DNA from: Pelagibacterium xiamenense
Lineage (GTDB): Bacteria; Pseudomonadota; Alphaproteobacteria; Rhizobiales; Devosiaceae
Assembly (NCBI RefSeq): GCF_021166475.1
Contig: NZ_JAJOYS010000001.1
Span: 1,364,001-1,428,000, forward strand
Length of the DNA stretch: 64,000 bases
Direction: 5' to 3'
A program made the position numbers and the translations under genes. How positions within the stretch are numbered: the stretch's first letter is position 1; every line of letters begins with the position of its first letter. The notes under the pieces are model-generated. The model saw only the letters and a program-made list of their open reading frames with translations. It had not been told where the DNA came from and made no database searches. This document shows, piece by piece, positions 53,182 to 61,587 of this stretch.

Positions 53182-53940
53182 TCACTCCCGGCCGCGGAAT
53201 CGGCGCTGGTAGTTCGGGTCGTAGAGCGCGCTTTCGCGGAAATCGGCGGCGCCCAGAGCGCGGCCTACGAAGACGATGGCGGTACGCTCGATCGGGTCCG
53301 TCGCCAGAATTTCCTCAATGGTTTCAAGGGTTCCGCGCACGACACGCTCCTCGCTCCAGCTCGCCCATGCGACGATGGCGATCGGGCAATCGGGGCCGTA
53401 GAGGGGGGTGAGTTCGGCGACGATGTCGGCGATACGGTGGATGGCGAGGTGGATGGCGAGTGTGGCACCGGTCTTGCCGAAATTGGCGAGCGTTTCGCCC
53501 TCCGGCATCTTCGACGCGCGGCCGGAAAGGCGTGTGAGAACAAGGCTTTGAGCCTCTCCGGGGATGGTGAGTTCGCGTCCGAGGGACGCGGCGGCGGCGG
53601 CGAAGGCGGGAACCCCCGGTGTCATCGTATAGGGGATGTCATGGCGCTCGAGACGCCGAATCTGCTCGGCGACCGCGCTCCAGACCGAAAGGTCGCCCGA
53701 ATGCAGGCGCGCGACGTCTAAGCCCTTGTTATGCGCGGATAAAAACTCCGCCTCGATCTCGTCGAGCGAAAGCGGGGCGGTGTCCACGACGCGCGCGTTC
53801 GATGGGCACGATGAAACAATCGTGGACGGAATGATCGACCCGGCATAAAGGCACACCGGACACGTCTCGACCAGCCTAAGTCCCCGTACCGTAATAAGAT
53901 CCGCCGCGCCGGGGCCGGCGCCGATAAAGTGTACGGTCAT
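53182..53940 (-). CDS. cobM: Precorrin-4 C11-methyltransferase
   Basis: CobM methylates C11 of precorrin-4 in aerobic corrin-ring synthesis. The protein has 252 residues from the ATG at 53940. It shows the tetrapyrrole-methylase fold: '[18 protein letters not shown]', 'LYAGSIIPS', '[53 protein letters not shown]' (the [10 protein letters not shown] segment is CobM-specific) and 'HLAIHRI'. It overlaps the cobL stop by ATGA and is the last gene of the cobG-H-I-J-L-M unit. Confidence 0.94.
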   Translation of the reverse strand: MTVHFIGAGPGAADLITVRGLRLVETCPVCLYAGSIIPSTIVSSCPSNARVVDTAPLSLDEIEAEFLSAHNKGLDVARLHSGDLSVWSAVAEQIRRLERHDIPYTMTPGVPAFAAAAASLGRELTIPGEAQSLVLTRLSGRASKMPEGETLANFGKTGATLAIHLAIHRIADIVAELTPLYGPDCPIAIVAWASWSEERVVRGTLETIEEILATDPIERTAIVFVGRALGAADFRESALYDPNYQRRFRGRE

Positions 53941-55166
53941 GCCATCGTCTCCCGACGCTTGATCCACACCCATTGCGTCACCGGCATGGCCGGACGCCAG
54001 CCCGTCATCGAGCCCAGCGGTTCGGCGCGCGAAACCGCAATGCGGGTGAGGGTGCCGCCCAATTCGCGGTGGACGACCGACAGCAGCGTTTCCATTTCGA
54101 GGGTCACCGCGTTGGCGACGAGGCGCCCGCCGACGGGCAGGGCCTTTATCGCGGCATCGAGCACGCCATCGTCAGTGCCCCCGCCGCCGATGAAGACGGC
54201 GTCGGGTGACGGAAGGCCCGCAAGGGCGTCTGGCGCGGTGCCGGCTTTGACATCGAGACCGGGAACGCCGAAGGCGGTGGCGTTGGCGGCGATGCGGGCG
54301 CGGCGGGCGGCGTCGGGCTCGATGGCGATGGCGGTAAGGGACGGGTCGGCGAGCATCCACTCGATGGCGACAGAGCCCGAGCCGGCGCCGATATCCCACA
54401 AGAGCTGTCCGCGCAGCGGCGCGAGCGCTGAAAGGGTCAACGCGCGGACCTCACGCTTGGTCATCTGGCCGTCGGTTTCAAATAGGTCGTCGTTCAAGCC
54501 CGGTGTGAGCGGCAGGATGCGCGCGTGACTCTCTGCGTGCGTTTCAATGGCCAGGACGTTGAGGGGACTCACGTTTTCGAGGTCGTACCGGTCGGCGCGG
54601 ACTTCACGTACCGCTTCATCCGGCCCGCCGAGGGATTCGAGGACAGTGAGCGTGCTCGGGCCGAACCCGTTGGCCGTGAGAAGGCGCGCGATCTCTCCGG
54701 GCGCGGCGGCGTCGGACGTAAGGGCGAGAATGCGGCGGCCCGGATGGAGGTGCGGGAGGACCAGCGCAATGGGATGACCGTGAAGCGAAAGCGTCGTGAC
54801 CTCCTGCAGGGCCCACCCCATGCGCGCGGCGGCGAGCGAGAAGGCGGAGGGGGCGGGGGTAACGTGCATCTCGCGCGCGCTTATGCGCCTTGCGAGCGTG
54901 GCGCCGACGCCATGCGAGAACGGATCGCCCGAAGCGAGGACGCAGACGCGCTTGCGGGTGCGCAGACGCACGATCTCTTCGATGGAGGTTTCGAAGGGGG
55001 ATTGCCAGCGCCGGGTCTCCTTGAGCCCCAGCGGTTCGACAAGCGCGAGATGGCGCGCGCCGCCAAAGACGATTTCGGCGTCCGCGATGAGCGCGCGCGT
55101 GGCGGGGGGCAGACCGTCGAGCCCGTCCTCGCCGATGCCGACGATGGTGAGCCAGCGCTCAGCCAT
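53937..55166 (-). CDS. cobL: Precorrin-6B C5,C15-methyltransferase (decarboxylating)
   Basis: CobL is a fusion of CbiE and CbiT that methylates C5 and C15 and removes the C12 acetate carboxyl group. From the ATG at 55166 it has 409 residues. The CbiE half begins '[42 protein letters not shown]'. The CbiT half (about residues 215-409) has '[38 protein letters not shown]' (SAM site). The start lies inside the end of cobJ (8-bp overlap) and the stop overlaps cobM. Its substrate is made by precorrin-6A reductase (CobK), whose gene is absent from its usual place between cobJ and cobL. Confidence 0.94.
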   Translation of the reverse strand: MAERWLTIVGIGEDGLDGLPPATRALIADAEIVFGGARHLALVEPLGLKETRRWQSPFETSIEEIVRLRTRKRVCVLASGDPFSHGVGATLARRISAREMHVTPAPSAFSLAAARMGWALQEVTTLSLHGHPIALVLPHLHPGRRILALTSDAAAPGEIARLLTANGFGPSTLTVLESLGGPDEAVREVRADRYDLENVSPLNVLAIETHAESHARILPLTPGLNDDLFETDGQMTKREVRALTLSALAPLRGQLLWDIGAGSGSVAIEWMLADPSLTAIAIEPDAARRARIAANATAFGVPGLDVKAGTAPDALAGLPSPDAVFIGGGGTDDGVLDAAIKALPVGGRLVANAVTLEMETLLSVVHRELGGTLTRIAVSRAEPLGSMTGWRPAMPVTQWVWIKRRETMA

Positions 55167-55926
55167 TCCCGGCCTCCGGCACGAAGCGCGGCGTATAGAC
55201 AAGGTCGGGCTGGCCGTCGCGCGCGATGACCCGCGTATATCCGTTCCCGATGAGGATGCAGGTGGCCATATCGGCCATCTCCGGCTGGGCATCCGAAAGC
55301 GGGACAGTTCGGATCGTTTCGTCCGGGCGGCCCACGGCGCGGGCGAAGACGACCGGAATCGAATTGGGGAGAGTTTCGCGCAAGATATTGAATGTCTTAC
55401 CCAATTGCCAGGGGCGGGCCTTCGAGACCGGGTTGTAGAAGGCCATGGCGAACCCGGCGCCCGCCGCGGCGCGCAGGCGGGTTTCGATGACATTCCAGGG
55501 CTTGAGGTTGTCCGAAAGGGAGATGGCGCAAAAATCGTTGCCAAGCGGGGCGCCTAGCCGCGCCGCGGCGGCCATCATGGCGGAAATCCCCGGGACGATG
55601 GTGAGGGGCACGCCGCCAAAGCGGGCGGTGTCCGCGTCGATCGCTTCGCAGACGGCGGCGGCCATGGCGAAAACGCCCGGATCGCCGCCAGAGACCATGC
55701 AGACCGTCTTGCCCTCCAGGGCCGCGTCGAGGGCGGCGCGGGCGCGGGCGAGCTCTTCTCGGTTGTCCGAGGCGTGGCGCTCCTGGCCTGGCCGGAGATC
55801 GAGACGGTCGAGATAGGGGGCGTAGCCGAAAAAGAGGGTCGACGCGTCGACGGCAGCGCGCGCTTCCGGTGTCATCTGCTCAGGGTTTCCCGGCCCGGTG
55901 CCTATGACGTAGAGCGCGCCGCTCAT
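55159..55926 (-). CDS. cobJ: Precorrin-3B C17-methyltransferase
   Basis: CobJ methylates C17 and drives ring contraction of precorrin-3B to precorrin-4. A 255-residue tetrapyrrole methylase: 'LYVIGTGPGNPEQMTPEARAAVDASTLFFGYAPYLDRL', 'VCMVSGGDPGVFAMAAAVCEAID', 'VVPGISAMMAAAARLGAPLGNDFCAISLSDNLKPWNVIETRL' (CobJ-specific ISLSDNLKPW) and 'MAFYNPVSKARPWQLG'. It overlaps cobI by four bases at its start and cobL by eight at its end. Confidence 0.95.
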   Translation of the reverse strand: MSGALYVIGTGPGNPEQMTPEARAAVDASTLFFGYAPYLDRLDLRPGQERHASDNREELARARAALDAALEGKTVCMVSGGDPGVFAMAAAVCEAIDADTARFGGVPLTIVPGISAMMAAAARLGAPLGNDFCAISLSDNLKPWNVIETRLRAAAGAGFAMAFYNPVSKARPWQLGKTFNILRETLPNSIPVVFARAVGRPDETIRTVPLSDAQPEMADMATCILIGNGYTRVIARDGQPDLVYTPRFVPEAGNG

Positions 55927-56654
55927 GGGCGCTCCGTCCAGCCGGGCACGAGGATTTGCGAGAAATAGGGGGCAGGGGCATCGTCGCGCTCGGTGAGGCG
56001 GACGATTTTGGACGCGGCCATGGTGCCGCGTTCGACATAGATCGCACGGTCCAGCTTGTCCGCGTCTTCGAGGGCGCCGCGGATCTTGGGCAGATTGCGC
56101 CCGACCTTCATGATGACAGCGCTGTCGGTATCCTTGAGCCGCAAGGCGAGCGTTTCGCGCGAGAGCGTTCCCGGGAGGACCGTGAAAATGTCGTCGCCCT
56201 GCATCAGGGGCACACCGGCCTCCGACCAGCAGCCCGAAAGACTGGTCACGCCGGGGATCACTTCGGTCTCGTAGCGGGGCGCGAGCCGGGCGTGGATATG
56301 CATATACGAGCCGTAAAAGAAAGGATCGCCTTCGGAAAGGACGGCCACGGTGCGCCCGGCGTCGAGATGCTCGGCGATGGCCGCCGCAGACTCGTCGAAA
56401 AAGGCGGCGATGGCGTCCCTGTAGGCGTCTTCGCGCCGGTCGAGTTCGGTCGTCACCGGATAGGCGAGGGGCAGTTCGACGGCTTTAGCCGGCCAGTGTG
56501 GCGCGACGATGCCGCGGGCATTGCCGTTCCGGCCCTTCTTTGAAAAGTGGGCAATGACATCCGCTTCGAGGATGGCGCGCACAGCCTTGAGGGTCAAAAG
56601 TTCCGGATCGCCGGGGCCTGTGCCGACGCCGACCAGCTTTCCCGTTTCGCTCAT
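55923..56654 (-). CDS. cobI: Precorrin-2 C20-methyltransferase
   Basis: CobI methylates C20 of precorrin-2. It has 243 residues with 'KLVGVGTGPGDPELLTLKAVRAILEADVIAHF', the substrate loop 'VAVLSEGDPFFYGSYMHIHARLAPRYETEVIPGVTSLSGCWSEAGVPLMQGDDIFTVLPG', and the C-terminal 'YVERGTMAASKIVRL'. It is coupled by ATGA overlaps to cobH upstream and cobJ downstream. Confidence 0.95.
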   Translation of the reverse strand: MSETGKLVGVGTGPGDPELLTLKAVRAILEADVIAHFSKKGRNGNARGIVAPHWPAKAVELPLAYPVTTELDRREDAYRDAIAAFFDESAAAIAEHLDAGRTVAVLSEGDPFFYGSYMHIHARLAPRYETEVIPGVTSLSGCWSEAGVPLMQGDDIFTVLPGTLSRETLALRLKDTDSAVIMKVGRNLPKIRGALEDADKLDRAIYVERGTMAASKIVRLTERDDAPAPYFSQILVPGWTERP

Positions 56655-57283
56655 AGGCCCGGCCTCGCCAATGCGTTGATGGCCGCCGCGGTCATGGCGC
56701 TGCCGCCCAGGCGGCCTTCGACGATGGCGTAAGGAACGCCGTAAGAATTCTCGCCAAGCGCCTGTTTTGACTCAGCCGCGCCGACGAAACCGACCGGCAT
56801 GCCGATGATCGCGGCGGGTTTTGGCGCGCCGTCGCGCAGAAGTTCGAGCAGATGGAAAAGCGCGGTTGGGGCATTGCCGATGGCAACGAGCGCACCTTCG
56901 AGCCGCGGCAGCCAGATATGGATCGCGGCCGCCGAACGCGTGTTTCCATGGTCCTGCGCAAGATAGGGCGTTTCGGGATTGTGCAGTTCGCAGATGACAT
57001 CGTTGTTTGCCGGGAGGCGCGAGCGGGTGACACCGCGTGCGACCATTTCCGCGTCGGTGAAGATCGGCGCTCCGCCTTGGAGCGCGCCGCGCGCCGCTTC
57101 CACAAAGCCCTCCGAAAAGCGAAAATGCTGAGCGGCCTCCACCATGCCGCATGCATGAATCATCCGTATCGCGACCTCGGCCTCGGCGGGCGAGAAGCGG
57201 GACAGATCGGCTTCGGCTTTGATCGTCGCGAAAGACTGGCGGTAGATCGCCTCGCCATCGCGGATATATTCGTATGACGTCAT
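56651..57283 (-). CDS. cobH: Precorrin-8X methylmutase
   Basis: CobH moves the C11 methyl group to C12, giving hydrogenobyrinic acid. A 210-residue protein with the catalytic His43 in 'EVAIRMIHACGMVEAAQHFRF', 'GAPIFTDAEMVARGVTRSRLPANNDVICELHNPETPYLAQ', 'IGNAPTALFHLLELL' and 'PKPAAIIGMPVGFVGAAESKQAL', all diagnostic for CobH/CbiC. It is coupled by ATGA overlaps to cobG upstream and cobI downstream. Confidence 0.96.
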   Translation of the reverse strand: MTSYEYIRDGEAIYRQSFATIKAEADLSRFSPAEAEVAIRMIHACGMVEAAQHFRFSEGFVEAARGALQGGAPIFTDAEMVARGVTRSRLPANNDVICELHNPETPYLAQDHGNTRSAAAIHIWLPRLEGALVAIGNAPTALFHLLELLRDGAPKPAAIIGMPVGFVGAAESKQALGENSYGVPYAIVEGRLGGSAMTAAAINALARPGL

Positions 57284-58548
57284 AGGGCCCTGAAGCTGTC
57301 GAGACTGGTGCCGTTCGCGGCGCGGTTGGTCCGGGCGCTGACTGCGAGTTCGGCAATCGCATCTTCAATAGCGTTAGGGTCGAGGAGCGCAAGCGTGTTT
57401 TCCTCTCCCTCCCCATGGAGGATGAGCCGGTTGCCCGTGAGCATCAGCCCCGGACGACCCGGATAGGCGCAGCCCTTGGCGCAGGTGGAGACGTGGATAT
57501 GGAACGATCCATCGATCAGATCCGGGGCCATGGCGAGAAATGCATTGGCGACATCCGCAGCGTGGATGATGCCGTTTTCGCCCGCTTCCGCGCCTGAACA
57601 CAGTGTCAGCATGGCGCCTTCGGCATTGGGGCGCGCCCAATACCCCAAAGCCGCGACGGCGGGAGAGAGGGCCTGAAGTGCGGCGCTGTCGAACCCGGTG
57701 AGGACGAGTGTCCGGTCGGGGGCAGGAGCGATGGCGGTGACCCCGTGGTCCGAAAGCGTGTCCGCCAGGGTCCCAAGCGAGCCGGCCTTGACCTGGCCGA
57801 ACGGAACGCCGATGCGAAGTCCCGGCTCGCCATCGGCAAGCGCAAGCGGGCCAAGGGCGAAATAGACCGGCTGGGTGAAGACGGGTGTCGCCGGACGCAG
57901 ATGGGGCAGGGCGGCGCGCAATTCGGGCCCGTCGAGATCGACGCCCCGGGTGCGCGGGCCGTGCGCCTGAAAGCGGCTGAGGAGCACATCGAGCGCTTCG
58001 GGAATGTCGGCTTCGTCGATCTGGCCGAGCGTCTGGCCGCCCACTTCGAGAACCCAATCGTCGGATTGCGCGATGAGGCGGATGTCGGATTTGAGATTGT
58101 CGAGCCGGATCTGCCCGCCGCTCAGGATCGTGATCGCGAGCTTGGGCGAAAGCGGTGCCCGGGCCAGCGCGGCATCGCAGACCGGCTTGAGCGCTTCAGC
58201 GAGCGGGCGCGGGTCGGCGCCCTCCTTGGGATCGCGGCCGGCGATGGGGGAGGTTTCGATGGCAACGCCGGCGACCGCCGCGATGCCGGCGTCATCGAAC
58301 GCGGCGCGCAGAGGCGCCACGGTGTCCTCCTTGAGCCCGCGTACCTGAAAATTGCCGCGCGCGGTGATTTCGATCCGGCCATTGCCGAAGCTCTCGGCTG
58401 CCTCGGCAAGCGCCGCAAGCTGGTCCGGCGTCAGCGCGCCGCCCTGGGGCCGGAAGCGGGCGAGCAGCCCGTCCGCCGTCGGCATGGGCGCGGCGAGACT
58501 GGGACAGGCGCCACGGGGGGCGGGGTTTGGCGGGCTTGCGGATGGCAT
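57280..58548 (-). CDS. cobG: Precorrin-3B synthase
   Basis: CobG is the oxygen-dependent iron-sulfur mono-oxygenase that converts precorrin-3A to precorrin-3B, marking the aerobic route. Its 422 residues show the duplicated nitrite/sulfite reductase ferredoxin-like fold: 'LLARFRPQGGALTPDQLAALAEAAESFGNGRIEITARGNFQVRGL' and a related C-terminal repeat, with Cys of the [4Fe-4S] site in 'HVSTCAKGCAYPGRPGLMLTGNRLILHG'. It is the first gene of the minus-strand cob unit; its start faces the divergent toxin-antitoxin pair across 150 bp. No cobalamin riboswitch motif is visible there. Confidence 0.93.
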   Translation of the reverse strand: MPSASPPNPAPRGACPSLAAPMPTADGLLARFRPQGGALTPDQLAALAEAAESFGNGRIEITARGNFQVRGLKEDTVAPLRAAFDDAGIAAVAGVAIETSPIAGRDPKEGADPRPLAEALKPVCDAALARAPLSPKLAITILSGGQIRLDNLKSDIRLIAQSDDWVLEVGGQTLGQIDEADIPEALDVLLSRFQAHGPRTRGVDLDGPELRAALPHLRPATPVFTQPVYFALGPLALADGEPGLRIGVPFGQVKAGSLGTLADTLSDHGVTAIAPAPDRTLVLTGFDSAALQALSPAVAALGYWARPNAEGAMLTLCSGAEAGENGIIHAADVANAFLAMAPDLIDGSFHIHVSTCAKGCAYPGRPGLMLTGNRLILHGEGEENTLALLDPNAIEDAIAELAVSARTNRAANGTSLDSFRAL

Positions 58549-58632
58549 AGGCGTGAGGCGACTCCCGGTTTGGCGCGAGTCTTATCAGGGTGCGCGAGAA
58601 GGCGCAAAACGTGGCCAAGGCTGGACATTGCG

Positions 58633-58671
58633 GCGCAATTATTGAATAATTGCGCGACGCTTATTCAATAA
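58633..58671. promoter_or_regulatory. Palindromic operator-like region between cobG and the toxin-antitoxin genes
   Basis: A perfect 23-bp palindrome (58633-58655; arms GCGCAATTATT and its complement around one G) is followed by a second 11-bp palindrome TTATTCAATAA (58661-58671). The core of the first, TTATTGAATAA, is the exact reverse complement of the second, and the centres are 22 bp apart, about two helical turns. It lies 27 bp upstream of the antitoxin start and 85 bp upstream of cobG, as expected for an antitoxin operator that could also touch cobG expression. Its function is inferred. Confidence 0.6.
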
Positions 58672-58698
58672 GACGGATATCCCATGGGACACCACGCC

Positions 58699-59166
58699 AT
58701 GCCACTGGAGACGATCGACAGCAAGGCTGTCAAAAACCTCGTCGATGCGCAAGCGATCGAGGGAGCAGTGGTGCTCGGGCAGCCTGGGGGATGGGCCGTG
58801 GTGGTGCGCTATGGCAACCACGAGCGCGTCATCGCCGCGCAGCGCTCGCACCGGATGCGCCTTTGGCGCAACCTCAATACGGCGGCGGCGTTCGTGCGCC
58901 TGGAACTGCATATGCCCCAGTTCGAGGTGGACGCGGAGGACTACGATCCTGAGGCAAACAAGCGCGAGCGGCCCGACGCGGCGGAGCGGCAGCGCCGGAT
59001 GCAGCAGGCGGCAGAGCACGATGCGTGGTTCCGGGCGGAGGTGCAAAAGACGCTGGACGGGATTGCGAACGGGACCGTGCGGATGATCTCGGACGAGGAA
59101 TGGAAAGCCATCTCGGAGAGAAAGCGCGCCGAACTGATGCGTCGGATCGCTGAGCAGAGCAACTGA
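58699..59166 (+). CDS. Antitoxin with an N-terminal ParC-like domain
   Basis: A 155-residue protein. The N-terminal part, 'LETIDSKAVKNLVDAQAIEGAVVLGQPGGWAVVVRYGNHERVIAAQRSHRMRLWRNLNTAAAFVR', matches the ParC-type partition-associated proteins often encoded before RelE/ParE toxins. The C-terminal half is charged and helical ('RPDAAERQRRMQQAAEHDAWFRAEVQKTLDGIANGTVRMISDEEWKAISERKRAELMRR'), as in antitoxins that wrap around ParE. An ATG five codons earlier (58684) is also possible. It is followed after three bases by the toxin gene and preceded by a palindromic operator-like region. Confidence 0.75.
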   Translation: MPLETIDSKAVKNLVDAQAIEGAVVLGQPGGWAVVVRYGNHERVIAAQRSHRMRLWRNLNTAAAFVRLELHMPQFEVDAEDYDPEANKRERPDAAERQRRMQQAAEHDAWFRAEVQKTLDGIANGTVRMISDEEWKAISERKRAELMRRIAEQSN

Positions 59167-59169
59167 TCG

Positions 59170-59448
59170 ATGCGATTGGTGCGCAGCGATGGCTATCGTG
59201 CCGACCTTGCCGGCATTGCCGACTACATCGCCAACGATAATGCGCAGGCTGCGCTGGCGATGTGGGACGAGATCGAGGCCCAGGTCGAGCGGCTAAGGAT
59301 GTTCCCTCACTCGGGCCGCGAGGGCAGGCAAGAGGGCACGCGCGAACTCATCATATCGGGCACGCCCTACGTTGTCGTCTATGCTGTCGCCGAGGACGTC
59401 ACGGTTTTGCGCGTCCTGCACGGTGCGCAGCGCTGGCCGGAAACCTAG
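59170..59448 (+). CDS. RelE/ParE family toxin
   Basis: A 92-residue protein of the RelE/ParE fold: 'YRADLAGIADYIANDNAQAALAMWDEIEAQVERLRMFPHSGREGRQEGTRELIISGTPYVVVYAVAEDVTVLRVLHGAQRWP'. The N-terminal helix pair and the 'PYVVVYAV..VTVLRVLHGAQRWP' strands are typical; the final H-G-x-Q/R-x-W segment is nearer to ParE (gyrase poison) than to ribosome-dependent RelE. The gene begins three bases after the antitoxin stop and ends with a four-base overlap with the convergent cobF stop, a tight fit for an inserted module. Confidence 0.85.
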   Translation: MRLVRSDGYRADLAGIADYIANDNAQAALAMWDEIEAQVERLRMFPHSGREGRQEGTRELIISGTPYVVVYAVAEDVTVLRVLHGAQRWPET

Positions 59449-60194
59449 GCCTTGCGCAACAGATAGACGTCCATGATCCAGCCGTGCTGTTTGCGCGCGG
59501 CGTCGCGGGTCATCGAGATATCGGCGGCCACTTCGGACAGCGGGCCTTCGATGAGGATTTCCTCGTCCATGCCGACATAGGCGCCCCAATAGATATGAAG
59601 GCCCTCGGGGTCGATCTGTTCATAGGATTTCTCGCCGTCGAGCATGACGACGACGCTGTCGGCGCCCTCGGGCCAGCCTTCGCGGAGCTTGCGGCCCGTG
59701 GTAATCGTCACCGGGTTGCCGATGGTGTTGAGCGGGATGGCGAAGGCGGCGGTCAGCACCTGGATGCTGGTGAGGCCGGGGATGACGCGGACGGTGAATT
59801 CGAGCGAACCGCGCGATCTGACGCGTTCGAGGATGCGCAGCGTCGAGTCGTAGAGGCCGGGGTCGCCCCAGACGAGCAGCGCGCCGGTTTCGCGTGCGTC
59901 CATATCGGCGATGAGCGTCTCGTACCGGTCGGCAATCGCTTCGTGCCATTCGGCGACGCCGCGCTGGTAGTCCGGATGGGCGGCGTCGCGGACGGGGAGG
60001 GCGAATTCGACATTGCTGTGGGCGGCGGTGACGTAGCGCGCGACGATGGCACGCCGGAGCGCGGCGAGGGCGGCCTTCTCGTCGCCCTTGGTGGGGATGA
60101 AGACGGTATCGGCGGCGTTGAGCGCGTCGATGGCTTCGACGGTCATATGCGCCGGGTTGCCCGTGCCGATACCGATGACGAGAATTTGACGCAT
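59445..60194 (-). CDS. cobF: Precorrin-6A synthase (deacetylating)
   Basis: CobF methylates C1 of precorrin-5 and removes the extruded acetate. A 249-residue tetrapyrrole methylase from the ATG at 60194 (a GTG five codons upstream is possible): 'QILVIGIGTGNPAHMTVEAIDALNAADTVFIPTKGDEKAALAALRR', 'ALLVWGDPGLYDSTLRILERV', 'VIPGLTSIQVLTAAFAIPLNTIGNPVTITTGRKLREG'. It is specific to the aerobic pathway. In other genomes cobF directly precedes cobG; here the toxin-antitoxin pair separates them by about 0.9 kb in the opposite orientation. Confidence 0.94.
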   Translation of the reverse strand: MRQILVIGIGTGNPAHMTVEAIDALNAADTVFIPTKGDEKAALAALRRAIVARYVTAAHSNVEFALPVRDAAHPDYQRGVAEWHEAIADRYETLIADMDARETGALLVWGDPGLYDSTLRILERVRSRGSLEFTVRVIPGLTSIQVLTAAFAIPLNTIGNPVTITTGRKLREGWPEGADSVVVMLDGEKSYEQIDPEGLHIYWGAYVGMDEEILIEGPLSEVAADISMTRDAARKQHGWIMDVYLLRKA

Positions 60195-60405
60195 GCCTTG
60201 CCGTTCCACAGTTTGGGGCTGTTTCTAGCCGCGTTCGGCCGCTTGCGCAAAACATGCCGGATTGTCGCGCCCGAGATTTTTTGCGTGCGGGGTCTTGTGT
60301 GTGACAGCGTCGAACTTTAGATGGTGCTCTTCCGCGTTTCGCCGACGCGGATTTTTATTGTCCAAGTGTCCGGTTGCGGGCACCTAGGAGGTTCGAACGT
60401 AAAGA

Positions 60406-61512
60406 TTGACGCTGCAAACGCCCTATTACCTGCTCGACAAGTCGGTCATTCTCCGCAACATGGAAAAAGTCTCGTATTTGCGCGCAAGCTCGGGCGTCAA
60501 ATGCGTCCTTGCGCTCAAGGCCTTCGCGACCTGGTCCGTGTTCGACGTGATGCGCGACCACATGGACGGGACGACCTCCTCCTCGCTCAATGAAGTCAAA
60601 CTCGGCCGCGAGAAATTCGGCGGCGAGACGCATGCGTATTCAGTGGCCTGGGCCGACCACGAGATCGACGAGGCGATCGCCAACAGCGACAAGATCATTT
60701 TCAATTCGGTCAACCAGTTCGAGCGGTATTCCGACAAGGCGTTCGCGGCCGGCAAATCCGTCGGCCTGCGGATCAATCCGGGGCTGAGCCATTCGCACTT
60801 CATCCTCGCGGACCCGGCGCGCCCGTTCTCGCGGCTGGGGGAGTGGGACAGGGAGCGGATCGAGCCCGTGCTCGAGAAGATCTCGGGGGTGATGTTCCAC
60901 TTCAACTGCGAGAACGACGAGTACGAGAGCCTCGATAGACTGCTCGGGCAGATCGAGGAACGCTACGGCGACATTCTCCATAAGATGGAATGGGTTAGCC
61001 TCGGGGGCGGAATCAGGTTCACCAATGAGGGATACCCGATCGACGCTCTCGCGCAGCGGCTGAAGGGGATGTCCGAGCGCTACGGGATCCAGCTCTACCT
61101 CGAGCCCGGCGAGGCGACGGTGACACAGTCGACGTCGCTCGAGGTGACGGTCCTTGACGTGGTCTACAATGGCAAGCATGTGGCGATCGTTGACTCGTCG
61201 ACCGAAGCGCATATGCTCGATCTGCTGACCTATGACGAATACGCCAGCGTGGCCCCCAATACCGGGCCGCACACGTATATGATCTGCGGCAAAACTTGCC
61301 TTGCCGGAGACATTTTTGGGGAGTTCCAGTTCGAGACCGAGCTCAAGGCGGGGGACCGCATATCGATCCTCGATGCCGGCGGCTACACGATGGTCAAGAA
61401 GAACTGGTTCAACGGTGTCCGGATGCCTTCGATCGCGGTGCGGCATCTCGATGGGCAAGTGGAACTCGTAAAAGAGTTCACGTTTGAGGACTACGCGCAG
61501 AGCCTGTCGTAA
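60406..61512 (+). CDS. nspC: Carboxynorspermidine decarboxylase
   Basis: A 368-residue fold-III PLP decarboxylase that turns carboxy(nor)spermidine into (nor)spermidine. It opens 'TLQTPYYLLDKSVILRNMEKV'; the PLP Lys38 is in 'CVLALKAFATWSVFDVM', then 'DGTTSSSLNEVKLGREKFGGETHAYSVAW', 'MFHFNCENDE' and 'YLEPGEATV'. The start is a TTG (60406) with AGGAGG 14 bases upstream, placing the usual family N-terminus correctly. Together with the next gene it forms the alternative spermidine route from aspartate semialdehyde and putrescine or diaminopropane, found in many alphaproteobacteria. Confidence 0.92.
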   Translation: MTLQTPYYLLDKSVILRNMEKVSYLRASSGVKCVLALKAFATWSVFDVMRDHMDGTTSSSLNEVKLGREKFGGETHAYSVAWADHEIDEAIANSDKIIFNSVNQFERYSDKAFAAGKSVGLRINPGLSHSHFILADPARPFSRLGEWDRERIEPVLEKISGVMFHFNCENDEYESLDRLLGQIEERYGDILHKMEWVSLGGGIRFTNEGYPIDALAQRLKGMSERYGIQLYLEPGEATVTQSTSLEVTVLDVVYNGKHVAIVDSSTEAHMLDLLTYDEYASVAPNTGPHTYMICGKTCLAGDIFGEFQFETELKAGDRISILDAGGYTMVKKNWFNGVRMPSIAVRHLDGQVELVKEFTFEDYAQSLS

Positions 61513-61587
61513 CTCTTGGGGTGAGATCCCGGACTTCGACAGCGTGCGTAGCTAAGTTCAACCTCTCGAAAAGGTGTTACGTGAGAA

